A stretch of 64,000 bases of DNA from Trochalopteron elliotii. Its lineage: Eukaryota; Chordata; Aves; Passeriformes; Leiothrichidae. Both the position numbers and the translations under genes were made by a program. The stretch covers positions 2,023,541 through 2,087,540 of the forward strand of contig JANPWX010000062.1 of the NCBI GenBank assembly GCA_024734555.1, read 5' to 3'. The notes beneath the pieces were generated by a model. It did not search any database and was not told the origin of the DNA. It saw nothing but the letters and a program-made list of their open reading frames with translations. Position 1 is the first letter of the stretch. Each line of letters begins with the position of its first letter. Positions 55,301 through 64,000 of this stretch are shown piece by piece.

Positions 55301-58300
55301 CCATTCTGCTCCCTGGCACCATCTACCAATTCAGGAGGACAGCTGTCCTGAGGACAAGCTGTTTTCCCACTAAAGTCTGAGGCAAAGAAAAAGTTAAGCA
55401 CTTCTGCCTTCTCCTCATCTCCAGTTACTAAGTTCCCTTCCACATCTACTAGAGAACAAAGGCTGGTCTTACCCTTTCTTTTGCCATAATATATTTGTAA
55501 AAACATTTTTTTATTATCCTTTATGAAAGTTGCTAAATTAAGATCTAACTGAGTTTTGGCCTCTAATTTTTTTCCTACATGCCCTAGCAACCCCCTTAAA
55601 TATTTCCTGAGAGGCCTGACCCTCCTTCCAAAGATGATACATCCTCTTTTTATTCCTGAGTTTCCTCAAAACCTTCCTGCCCATCCAGGTTGGACGTTTG
55701 CTTCATCGACTCATCTTTCAGGACACAGGGACAGTCTGTTCCTGTGCCCTCGAGATCTCCGTTTCGAAGCATGCCCACCTTTTCTGGACTCCCTTATTTT
55801 TAAGGGCTGCTTCCCAAGGAACTATCTGAATAAGTCTTCTAAATAGGACAAAGTCTGCCCTCCTGAAGTCCAATGTAAGAGTCTTATTGGTGTTCCTCCT
55901 CATTTCATCAAATATCGGGAACTCTATAATTTCATGATCACTATGCCCCAAGCAGCCTCCAACCACCACATCTCCCACCAGCCCATCTCTATTTGCAAAA
56001 AACAGGTCTAACATAGTCCCTCCCCTGGTAGGCCCACTCACCAGCTGCAACAAAAAGCTGTCCTCCATACACTCTAAGAACTTCCTGGACTGCTTCTTTT
56101 CTGCTGTATTAAGCTCCCAACAGATGTCTGGTAGGTTAAAGTCACCTACAAGGACAAGGGCTGGTGATCCTGAAACATTCTCCAGCTGCGAGTAAGTTGT
56201 CCACCCCTTCTTCCTTGCTGGGTGGACAATAATAGACTCCCAGTATGATGTCAGCCTTCTTGGCCTTCCCCTTAATTCTTACCCATAGGCATTCAACTTC
56301 ATTGTCGTTAGTTTCAACACTCATGGCAACAAAAGCCTCCCTATATAAAGGGCCACCCCTCCACCTCTTCTCCCTTTCCTGTCTCTCCTGAAGAGCTGGT
56401 AGCCATCTGGTGCAGTGCTGCAGCTATGTGAGTCATCCCACCACGTTTCCGTGATGTGGGAGACTACACCACAGCTTTGCTGCTGCCCCATGGCCTCCAG
56501 CTCTTCTTGTTTGTTACCCATGCTGTGTGCATTGGTATACATGCACCTCAGCTGGGCTACTGATTTCACCCCTAACTCAGGCTTACCACCCTTGGGCCTG
56601 CTTCCAGACAGCCCAGCTGCATCCCCTTCCCCATTTGAACCTAGTTTAAAGCCCTCTCAATGCGTTCCACCAGTTCATGAGCTAAAATTCTTCTGCCCTG
56701 AACAGAGAGATTGAGCCCATCCAGTTCCAACAGGCCAGGTGCCCAAAGTTGTCCCATGATCAAAGAACCCAAAATTCTGCTGTTTTATATTCAAAAAAAA
56801 TAAGCAGTTTTATATATTCCCATCAAAGAAGAAATTATTTAGTTTCACACAGCCCTAAACAAAAAAATTGAGCAAGTCTAACATAACAGATATGACTAAT
56901 GAAATCAAAGGCACTGTCGAAATGTTAAGTTTGCTGCATGTCAGTTATGTTGACATTGCAATCAACTACACATTAGGAAATTCATAGATGTAATCTCCTT
57001 CTAATTACGGGCATTTCATAGTCACCAACAAAGATAATTCTTTATAAATTCTTTATAATTATGAATTCCCGATTGCTAGAAACAGTTTTGCAATGGGAGC
57101 AATCCTACAAGTAACCATACCAGTCACTATCTTATTCAGAATCAATGTCTTTAATTTAAAAATACGTCAATATGCTTATTGCAATAGGTCACTGTAAAGC
57201 AAGAGGGTTTTTTAAATGCAACCCTGAATATACTTCTCAAGTCTTAATTTCTCTGTGTGCAATTGTTGGGGGTTTATTACTGCAAAGCTGGAAAGGGGAA
57301 AAACATGGCTAATTTCATATTTTCCAGCTTAGTGCACTGGAATGACACTGTGTGTGGCCCTTCATAGCAGGAGTTTTAGAAGCTTGCCCTGCTTAATCTG
57401 TTTAAGTGTCCAAGTGTGCTATTCAGAAGGGAAAGTATATGCAGCAAACAGATGTATCTTTCCCACCATATTCTGCCTTACAAAGGCACTTCTCTCTCCA
57501 AAGATGATACAACCCCACAGAAGCATACCTCCTAAGTTTTCTAACCAAAAAATAGTTACATACCTGATATAAATAATCCTCAAATACAAAATAGTAGTCA
57601 TCATTACTTGCTGTCAGCTTTACATCCTGTAATAAAAAATACAAGACTTTGAAGCCAAAAGACCCCTCTTCAGACTCCCATGGAGGCTGAAATTAACATG
57701 GTGATAGAAGACACTCTTTCACTTTCACTCAAAGAACTACAGTTAAGCTCAGACTCCACATTTTAAAATAAAAAATGCTATATTAACTTTATAATTAAGC
57801 ATTCAGAGTTGAAACTTGAAATGGAAGCAGTCATATCCTGTTGATTCTTTCTCACAAACCCAGTTACTCCTTCAAATGAAGATATCATTCCTTTATGACT
57901 TAATGATTTGACTCAAATGTCTTATATGAGAGACAACACAGGCACAAGGAATAAGTTCACAATAAGTTCACACTAATTACTTTAACACTCCTCAAAACCA
58001 TACCATCTAGTATTTTCTTTCTTAATAAAACGAACAAGATACCAGTGTGATAAGCACATAAATCACTCACTGTTTAGTGAATTACTTACTTTGTAAATCA
58101 GGCTGTCCACTAAAAGGTCGTGTTGAATCACATTTGACTTAAGCTGTTCATAATACAAGATGTCCTAAAATTAAGAATATTACCATCATCTATCTGAGAC
58201 ATGGCCTGAATTTATATTTAAAGTAAAAAAATTAATTTTCATCAATTGAAAAAAAAAAGCATGCAAAAAACTGAAAAAAAATGAAAAGAACTGAAAAAAA

Positions 58301-61300
58301 GCACTGCACGTTTATGAAGCATCTATCATGTTTTCTTCTAGTTTAAGCCCTAAGAATTGAGATTTGAGACATTATAAAATGACTTCACTGTCATGTAAGT
58401 AATAAAATGAGAATGAAGGGACTAATTCAAACCAAAGACCCAACCTTCCAACCTTTGGTTCTCTCTACGCCTAAAACATTTTCAATGCTCCAAATCATTA
58501 TGTTTTATTTCTTTGTTACCCTCTATTTTCATGCACCTTTCCATCAATAGGTTCTGTCTTATCTCTAAACAATACTGAGTGGCTGCAAATATTTGACATT
58601 AAGCTAGTATGAACCTGTAAACCGTTTAAATTTGTGCAAAGATGAAATGATATATAAAATAACTGGTGAAGAGTACAAAAAATTAGGACCTGTTTTTAAA
58701 CTCCAGTTATTTCCTGAATGTCTATAGAACATACAGGTGAAACAATGGGGAAGAATCAGAACAAACTTCTCTCCTTTTACTTATTCTGTCCCTCATTTCT
58801 TAGAAAGAGCTTGCAAACGAAAAATAGAATTAAATATCACACTGTTATCCTGTAACTCCTAAATCCCTAAATATCTCTCTGCCATTACACCTACAACTGA
58901 ATAACAATTTCTGATTGATTTGAACTAATTGATAAATCACGTCAGCCATCCCAAAGCTACTTCCCATTTCACAAAACTATTTTGATTTCGAGGTATCTAT
59001 ATGGATACAACACAAATATTTGTATATTCCAAACTACACAGATTTACTGCTGATTTCTTTGATAAAGACAAGTCCAGAGTAAGGATTTGAAGAACAAGTG
59101 GAAAGTAAGATGAAATCATGAGAGGGAGAGAATGGTGAATAGTACACACTTAGAAACTATTAGAATTAACATATTACTAAACTGCTAAGTTGAAATGAGG
59201 ACAAGAGCTGTATTTACTAAGCACTTATGCCTGTCCCAGGGAAAATATTTAAATTTTCCTTTTGAGAAATAAAAAAGGGGAGTTATAAATATTACACTAT
59301 TTCTTTAAGAAGGATCAGATATAAATATTTACTAAGTGCAAAGTATCTGCAGTATGAACATAGCATTCTGTTCTTCAAAGCTACAAAGAACTACACAAAT
59401 GCTCAAGTCATTATTTTAAAGCATCAATACTGTAGTCTAATCAAGTATAACACAGCCAAATGAATAACATTTTTTTTTCATCTCCACTGACTGTCTATAT
59501 TAAAACACAAAAAACTAATATTAAAAAAACCAAAAAAACACCAAAACCAAAGAAAGCACAAACCAAAACCCGTGGTCAGGGAGTTGGAACAAAATGATCT
59601 TTAAGGTCCCTTCCAACCCAGACTATTCTATGATTCTAAGAAGACCAGAAGGACAAGCTGTTCACTTGAAATAGAACTCATGCAAAAAAAGTTTAGGAAA
59701 CAAATCAGAAATTATTAAAAAACAACTTGCAAAGCTAACACAATTATAACCATTCTAAGAATAAAGGTTTTAACTCCTTACTTGCCATTCATTCTCTCTT
59801 AAACTGTGATTGCTGTGATGCAAAATGAAGCTGGGCTTGGGAATCATGACAGGTTTTCAGCCACAACTTGGCTACAAGAGGATCTTGCCCATGTCTCTTA
59901 GTAAGACAAGAGGCTTGTGATTGATGCTGTATTTATAGATTTATTCCTTACATCTGAATCATAAACAAGATTTACTTTCAAGACGCAAGACTCTCTGGTG
60001 ATCAGTCTCTTACACAGTGAGGAATATTTTAAGAGCCCTACTCAGCCTTTAAAAAAGATTCAAGTCTTCTTTTACTATTTACTGGCTGCATTTCTTTCTT
60101 CAGATGAGAAATTCCACTACTGACAAGTTTCAGGAGTGTCCAAATATGTGTTATATTTCTTATGTTATTTAAAATGTTTTCAGTTATAAAACAAAAATCT
60201 TACCATTTTCATGCGATTCAACATTTTTTCTTTGTCTGTCAAATCTTCATGTAACATTAATCTGTAAACTTTTTTCCTTTTAAAAATATGTTCCATTTTT
60301 ATATAGACAGAAGCTTTCTTGAAAATTATATACTTTTATACCACACCTCTAAATATACTCATCTTTCCAAACTGAAATAAAGTACACTTCAGGACGGCAG
60401 TGACCAGCCTTCTTGAGCTTACAGAGCCACATCCTAAAATTTCACCCAAAACATTCATATTGCATCCACCTGAGAGCATAAAGGAGCTCTGAAAGGAGCA
60501 AGACAGAACATTAAAGAGAGAAAGAGAAATGGGCAAGAGAGAACAGTATATTTCAGCAGAATCCAGAAAAGCTACTTTAAGCAGAATCTGGATAATCACC
60601 TTCTCTGAAACAACGGTTTGGATTACTCAGCAGCCTCTGTGCCAGCAGAGTCCACCTGTGTCCTGCCATGAAACCCCTGACACTAGATCTACACCCTCAC
60701 TGATGAACTGTTGGCAGGTCATGACCCATTTTTCGTTACCCTCACCACGTGATTGCACTTTTGCATTTGCCTCTTGCATTTGCCTCTCAAATGTAACAAG
60801 GACAAAACAAAAACCTAATCAGATTACATAAAAAGAAAACAGACAAAAGAGTTAAAGGATGTAAATCCTGGTAAATCCTTGAAGAGGGTCCAAAGCTTAT
60901 TCTCCTTTTACCAGAGATCAGTGAAATCTTCTTGTAAAGTACATCCTTCTCCAGCCAAAGAGGATGACTGTCTGTTACTGTAACTGGGTTTTCTGCTTTT
61001 TGAATGATACAGTGGGGGCCTTTGGCTACAGATCCTAATCTAAAAAACCCTTCTGATAAGGCAGATACACATAATGCTCCATTATGAACTTACCACCTCA
61101 CCTATTTATCAAGTTTTTAAACCTTTGAAACTACATTCAGTAAAACCTATAGCAAAGTAAAGCATTACTCATTTTTGAATGCTGGAATTTTCAGAATTAA
61201 GATTTTCTACCTACTAACTCAAAAAAATTAGAGGGGGAAAAAAAGCCTATCAGCAAATGAGCAAATTTCTTTCCTAAACACTGTTTGAGCAGCATGCAGA

Positions 61301-63864
61301 GAATAAACAATTATGTAACACTGTGAACAGAAGGAAAAAAAAATTAAACAGATTCTCAATAAGTGTGTGCCATCCATTTCGTGCAATGAGACAGACATCA
61401 CACAGGAAATAACTGTGATTCTGTGATTCAAGACCATATGATTAAAATATATATACAGCAAATTGGACTGTTTACACAGACTATATTAACTGTGACACTG
61501 TTCACCTTCAAATGTTTGTCTTTGCAACCTTAAAAAGGCTCTTTTAACACACTTCCTCTAAAGCGTACCATTACAAATGAAAACTGAGGAACAATTCATT
61601 GTCGGGCAATGTGTTTATACATTTCTAAATAATCCTGCACACTAAGCTCACAGTTTATCATTTTTATGATTACAATGCAGATTGTTAGTATCATCCTTCA
61701 CTTGGCTGTAAATTAGCTTTATACAGAGACTGAGCTTTACCGAATAAAATTTCCCAAACAACAATATTGGATGCTAGCACACACAATGCTGCCCATATCA
61801 AACCCTTATAATGTTTCACATTAAAGAGAGGAAATTCACAGTTCATGTGATTTAGAGATTCATACAGCTATAAATGTAATAGAGCCTAAACTGCAAATCA
61901 GAAATATTACAGCAAGGAATGTCTGCAAACAGACAACTCAACTCTAGCACAGAAGCTATTCACAAGAGGTAGAGTAAAGAAGAGTTAGATAAATCTATAG
62001 TGTCTATATGAAATTCAGCAGATCATGAAACAGCTACATGTATATAGAAACTGCTTTGCTACACTTCACAAAAAAAAAGCCATGTATTCAGTCTATGCAA
62101 GAAGAAAAGAACATCTCAGAGTGTTAGCATTTTGGGAGTAGTCACAGCTTACTTTTGTGTAAGAAACATTAGTAAACGTAATGCTTAAACTGAACCATGG
62201 CTATTCAGCTTATAACATAGCTGTGGTAACCCACGTGCTATTCTACCTGATCCATGGGCAGTCTGCTAGGTCTCACTCAGAAAATCCATCTTTTAAATGC
62301 ATTGCTATTTTTAGTACTCGAAGTCCATAAAACAACTTTTAGCAGCCAGGATGAAAAATGCTATGCAAAAATAGTCTTGGAAAAGAAGACAGAAGATTAT
62401 TACACCTGTTACATTAGAAGAACAGCTTCAGTTCTGCTTGACAGAAAAACATTTACATGCACTTACCTCACAGCTTAAATTATTTTCTCCAACATAACAT
62501 ATCTTGTCCCAGTTTGATAATTTCTGGTTTTTATGGGTACTGAGAGTGCATTTTGTATTTTTCTGTTTTTCTACCCTTTATTTCAATAATCTCAAAGTAG
62601 TAGACTAATTTCCCAGTCTGCATCACTTTATCTGCCCTTACCACTTCGTCTCCAAGTTATCATTATCATTTTCTAGCCACCTGCTCACATCTTTCATCAC
62701 AAAGTATTGTCTCACCACTAATTCCCTGCACACAATCTACTCTGTTGAGTCTCAAGGCTCTGGATTCTGCAAAATGTCTCCTAAAGGAAAATTTCTACTA
62801 CACTCAGTCTCAGAATAATGTATGTGTACACAGTTTATTTTTCTTTTTCATCTATAGCTGACAAATATCATTTGCTGTGTAATTATCACAAGGTAAATTA
62901 TTAAGTACACATAAAAGCCTCACATCAAAGTTTCCCCAATTATGCAAAGACCTTAAAGAGGGATTTAACTTTTTAAGGTACATTAAATATAATAACTATG
63001 GCATGGCTTCAGATACTGCAAAAAACTTCTTTGTTGAGGACTTGCATCAAATATAAGGTACAATGAAAAACTGTTGCTGTACAAGGGAACATGGAAACAA
63101 CCAACATCTTACTAGCTTTTCTCTAAGTCTTTCTGATTGTATATATGCAGAGTATACACCATAATACATAAAGCAATTTATAAGATATATGATGACAGGA
63201 TCAAACAACCAGGAAAATGATATAACACATCTTTTTATAAAACTTAGCAAAAATATGAGAGGTTCAGTCCTCGTCCCAGATCTTTATTCTTGCCCCCTTC
63301 AAAATACACTCAGTTGCTATTTACTGCTAACATCACTAAAAGTTAACATGTATCAGAGTCAAAGTTCTTTTTCAAAAACGAATTTTGTGTTTCAAAAACA
63401 AAAATATCAAAGCAGTACTATACTACATGATTTTCAATTAGGCAAGTTTCATTTAAAAAGAAAAATCTCATGATACTACAGTGAATTCCATTATATAGGA
63501 AATTCCCAGGAGACAGTCAGATTATTTGAATAATTTGTTCTACAGTATTTTGCTCACATATCTGTTAAAAATTAGGAAGAGTGGCAAAGACTTCACCACA
63601 GCACAGAGTTTTTAAATCATAAAATGTTTATCAGTTTCTGTGACAACTCAGTAGAGTATTTCTATTTCGGAAAAAGTATCACTAGAAGATATGTGCTTGC
63701 ACTTTTGTGTTCTCACCTAGTCTTCACATCTACTCTCCCTTTGCCACTTACCTCTGGCTGATTAGAAATGTTAAGGATGAGGGCCCACAGATCAGCTCGG
63801 AGTGCTGTTGGACATCCCTGACGAACATACTGCTGAGCTGCAGCACTGTCTTGCTCTGCTAACA
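40317..63864 (-). CDS. TBC1D19: TBC1D19, TBC1 domain family member 19 (3' half, 11 exons)
   Basis: Eleven exons, read right to left, join with consistent phases into about 291 residues ending in a stop at 40317-40319. They agree with the C-terminal half of vertebrate TBC1D19 (526 residues in human, from memory) from the segment [15 protein letters not shown] to the end [14 protein letters not shown] proteins usually stimulate GTP hydrolysis on Rab GTPases that direct membrane traffic; the Rab partner of TBC1D19 is not evident from the sequence. The TBC R-x-x-x-W motif is present (RADLW). The arginine-finger motif I-x-x-D-x-x-R reads IQHDLLV and the glutamine-finger motif Y-x-Q-G reads PFHG, so both catalytic fingers are missing. 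No frameshift or stop interrupts the exons, so the gene looks intact. The 5' half and promoter lie beyond the window. Confidence 0.97.
41365..41435 (-). CDS. TBC1D19: TBC1D19 exon (71 bp)
   Basis: 71 bases, phase 1 in and phase 0 out, acceptor TTCTTTCAG, donor GTAAGG. After a split Val codon it encodes [20 protein letters not shown] then AAE, the end of the TBC fold. Confidence 0.97.
42249..42364 (-). CDS. TBC1D19: TBC1D19 exon (116 bp), C-terminal TBC helices
   Basis: 116 bases, phase 2 in and phase 1 out, acceptor TTTGCAG, donor GTAATA. It encodes [20 protein letters not shown] then [18 protein letters not shown]. The W-x-x-x-x-F pattern and the LWDRILG motif are typical of the C-terminal half of TBC domains. 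Confidence 0.98.
43099..43190 (-). CDS. TBC1D19: TBC1D19 exon (92 bp)
   Basis: 92 bases, phase 0 in and phase 2 out, acceptor TTCTTTAG, donor GTAAGT. It encodes [20 protein letters not shown] then [10 protein letters not shown] and two bases of a Pro codon. The [13 protein letters not shown] part corresponds to the conserved TBC helix that contains P-x-L-x-x-H-L. Confidence 0.97.
44381..44490 (-). CDS. TBC1D19: TBC1D19 exon (110 bp)
   Basis: 110 bases, phase 1 in and phase 0 out, acceptor CCTTTCAG, donor GTAAGT. After a split Val codon it encodes [20 protein letters not shown] then [16 protein letters not shown]. The APL after the finger region matches the usual TBC consensus. Confidence 0.97.
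45411..45500. repeat. Degenerate TA/CA-type microsatellite
   Basis: Alternating purine-pyrimidine sequence with repeated ATATATGCAT, ACACACACA and ACATATAT motifs, inside the TBC1D19 intron between the 46.9 and 44.5 kb exons. The open frames over it (Tyr/Ile/Cys-rich) are products of the repeat. Confidence 0.75.
46860..46892 (-). CDS. TBC1D19: TBC1D19 micro-exon (33 bp), glutamine-finger region
   Basis: 33 bases, phase 1 at both ends, acceptor TTTTGCAG and donor GTAAGT. It encodes [10 protein letters not shown] between split Gly and Val codons. PFHG stands where active TBC domains have Y-x-Q-G, so the catalytic Gln is His. It can be skipped in frame. Confidence 0.97.
48097..48141 (-). CDS. 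TBC1D19: TBC1D19 small exon (45 bp)
   Basis: 45 bases, phase 1 at both ends, acceptor TTCACAG, donor GTATGA. It encodes the end of a Gly codon, [14 protein letters not shown] and the first base of the next Gly. It can be skipped in frame. Confidence 0.97.
50073..50096. repeat. 12-bp perfect tandem duplication
   Basis: TATTTAAATGTC occurs twice head to tail, 300 bases downstream of the 50.4 kb exon in transcript direction. Confidence 0.85.
50398..50482 (-). CDS. TBC1D19: TBC1D19 exon (85 bp)
   Basis: 85 bases, phase 0 in and phase 1 out. Acceptor TTCTGCAG, donor GTAAAA (weaker than the others). It encodes [20 protein letters not shown] then TPPKSYIQ, plus the first base of a Gly codon. Confidence 0.97.
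51265..51743 (-). mobile_element. Solo LTR of an endogenous retrovirus (ERVL-type), sense to TBC1D19
   Basis: About 479 bases matching, from memory, a widespread bird ERVL long terminal repeat read on the minus strand. It begins TATCCTGGGTTCAGCTAGGG (family start TGTCCTGG), then GTGCTGTGTTTTGGATT and GATAACACACTGAT. A TATA box (GTATATAAAC, plus-strand 51487-51495) follows, then a TTATTATTATC tract and CTGTTCTTATCTCAGCC, ending GGCTTAAACCCCAGCA. The flanking bases are CTCTC (51260-51264) and CTCTG (51744-51748), a 5-base target-site duplication with one mismatch; 5 bases is usual for ERVL. No internal viral genes are present, so this is the product of LTR-LTR recombination. Promoter activity cannot be judged from the sequence. 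Confidence 0.92.
53741..56775 (-). mobile_element. CR1 LINE, about 3 kb, sense to TBC1D19
   Basis: A chicken-repeat-1 family non-LTR retrotransposon with its 3' end at the left. There the plus strand begins CACAGAATCACTAGATTGGA, the reverse complement of the CR1 terminus. The body carries most of ORF2 (endonuclease, reverse transcriptase and C-terminal part). Upstream of ORF2 the sequence AGCTCATGAACTGGTGGAAC (minus strand) is also CR1-like, and the homology fades near 56775. The copy is probably 5'-truncated, without ORF1. I saw no clear target-site duplication, which is normal for CR1. The left end is accurate; the right end is approximate. Confidence 0.95.
53807..56569 (-). pseudogene. CR1 ORF2 (endonuclease-reverse transcriptase), broken
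   Basis: Conserved pieces run in the expected order on the minus strand. Endonuclease parts include [24 protein letters not shown] and GHSDHEI, the last holding the catalytic Ser-Asp-His. Reverse-transcriptase parts include [43 protein letters not shown] and KFADDTKLG, the last with the catalytic Ala-Asp-Asp. The C-terminal part includes [10 protein letters not shown] and [13 protein letters not shown]. These lie in all three frames, with several frame changes and internal stops, so no working protein can be made. The catalytic motifs themselves remain recognisable, which suggests moderate age. Confidence 0.95.
57564..57626 (-). CDS. TBC1D19: TBC1D19 exon (63 bp)
   Basis: 63 bases, phase 0 at both ends, acceptor ATTACAG and donor GTATGT. 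It encodes the 21 residues beginning [20 protein letters not shown] and ending in Gln. It is separated from the preceding exon by only 463 bases, the shortest intron seen here. Confidence 0.97.
57950..57971. repeat. 11-bp tandem duplication
   Basis: AATAAGTTCAC occurs twice head to tail in the short intron between the 58.1 kb and 57.6 kb exons. Confidence 0.85.
58090..58164 (-). CDS. TBC1D19: TBC1D19 exon, arginine-finger region
   Basis: 75 bases, phase 0 at both ends, acceptor TTTTAG and donor GTAAGT. It encodes 25 residues, [20 protein letters not shown] then SLIYK. IQHDLLV occupies the place of TBC motif B (I-x-x-D-x-x-R): the Asp is kept but the catalytic Arg is Val. The exon could be skipped without a frameshift. 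Confidence 0.97.
59581..59640 (+). mobile_element. CR1 3'-end fragment, antisense to TBC1D19
   Basis: The plus strand reads GAGTTGGAACAAAATGATCT, TTAAGGTCCCTTCCAACCCA, then a CTATTCTATGATTCTAAG end. This is the classic bird CR1 3' terminus with its octamer repeat. Only the terminal segment is present; an A-rich stretch (59520-59572) precedes it. It is less decayed than the copy at 32 kb. Confidence 0.92.
60761..60786. repeat. 13-bp perfect tandem duplication
   Basis: The unit TTGCATTTGCCTC occurs twice head to tail inside a TBC1D19 intron. Probably slippage. Confidence 0.85.
63752..63864 (-). CDS. TBC1D19: TBC1D19 exon (first in window; start of TBC domain)
   Basis: 113 bases, entered in the middle of a Val codon (phase 1) after the acceptor TTTCTTACAG and ending with a complete Glu codon before GTAAGT. 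It encodes [15 protein letters not shown], then [15 protein letters not shown] and NISNQPE. RADLW is TBC motif A (R-x-x-x-W), at the fold's N-terminal edge. The next upstream exon lies beyond position 64000. Confidence 0.97.
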
Positions 63865-64000
63865 CTGTAAGAAACAAAGCAGGTAAAGGGTTGATGTAGT
63901 GTAAGACTTGTATCAAATACCTTAATATTTAACATCTGTCTTACCATGCTGTAAGAACTAGCTAATAGGAAAATACTGAAAAGATCTGGTTTCCACAGTG

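Larger units (their letters stand above)
50483..57563 (-). other. TBC1D19 intron, 7.1 kb, rich in mobile DNA
   Basis: The largest intron seen in the window. It contains a solo LTR (51265-51743) and a roughly 3 kb CR1 (53741-56775), both in the sense direction relative to TBC1D19, so nearly half of the intron is transposon-derived. The remaining AT-rich sequence shows nothing recognisable. The 149-codon plus-strand frame at 50571-51020 resembles no known protein. Confidence 0.9.
58165..63751 (-). other. TBC1D19 intron, 5.6 kb
   Basis: Begins with GTAAGT at the right end and finishes with TTTTAG at the left. It holds a short antisense CR1 3' end (59581-59640), an A-rich tract at 58249-58303, a 13-base tandem duplication (60761-60786) and a doubtful cryptic exon at 60204-60261. 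Otherwise I see nothing distinctive. Confidence 0.85.

Noticed and set aside
54157..55846. Plus-strand frames over the CR1 at 54-56 kb
   Set aside because: These are antisense shadows of CR1 ORF2, which runs on the minus strand.
61411..61431. Another CR1 3' octamer (TGTGATTCTGTGATTC)
   Set aside because: Only two octamers with no adjoining CR1 body; not enough to call an element.

Overview
The window is vertebrate nuclear DNA, almost certainly avian and most likely songbird. It is AT-rich, intron-dominated sequence. The lineage clues are CR1 LINE copies with the typical bird 3' end, a tRNA-derived SINE carrying a CR1-like tail (the design of zebra-finch TguSINE1), and a solo LTR of a family common in bird genomes. 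No bacterial, phage or plasmid features are present. The short open reading frames scattered through the window are chance runs inside introns and intergenic DNA.

The one gene I can identify firmly is TBC1D19 (TBC1 domain family member 19), on the minus strand. Eleven coding exons between 63864 and 40317 have clean GT/AG borders and matching phases. Together they encode about the last 291 residues of the protein, including the TBC (Rab-GAP-like) domain and the stop codon. The upstream exons lie beyond position 64000.

Layout from left to right. 1-23.5 kb: coding-free AT-rich DNA, probably the long first intron of the next gene, holding one SINE. 23.5-24.24 kb: a CpG island interrupted by a 393-base assembly gap, probably the promoter and first exon of STIM2, inferred from the TBC1D19-STIM2 gene order and same-strand arrangement in other vertebrates; no STIM2 coding sequence is visible. 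24.24-40 kb: the region between the two genes, with an old CR1 fragment (25.9-26.6 kb), a CR1 3'-end remnant (32.0 kb) and an isolated GC-rich block (36.4-36.8 kb). 40-64 kb: the 3' half of TBC1D19. Its large introns contain a solo ERVL-type LTR (51.3-51.7 kb), a roughly 3 kb CR1 with a broken ORF2 (53.7-56.8 kb) and a short CR1 tail (59.6 kb).

The observations most worth a second look are: the TBC domain lacks both catalytic finger residues; the two tiny exons around the second finger are symmetric in phase, so either could be skipped without a frameshift; an LTR and a CR1 sit in the sense direction in one intron; and the CpG-island gap hides what is probably a whole first exon. I saw no sign of an undescribed molecular system.
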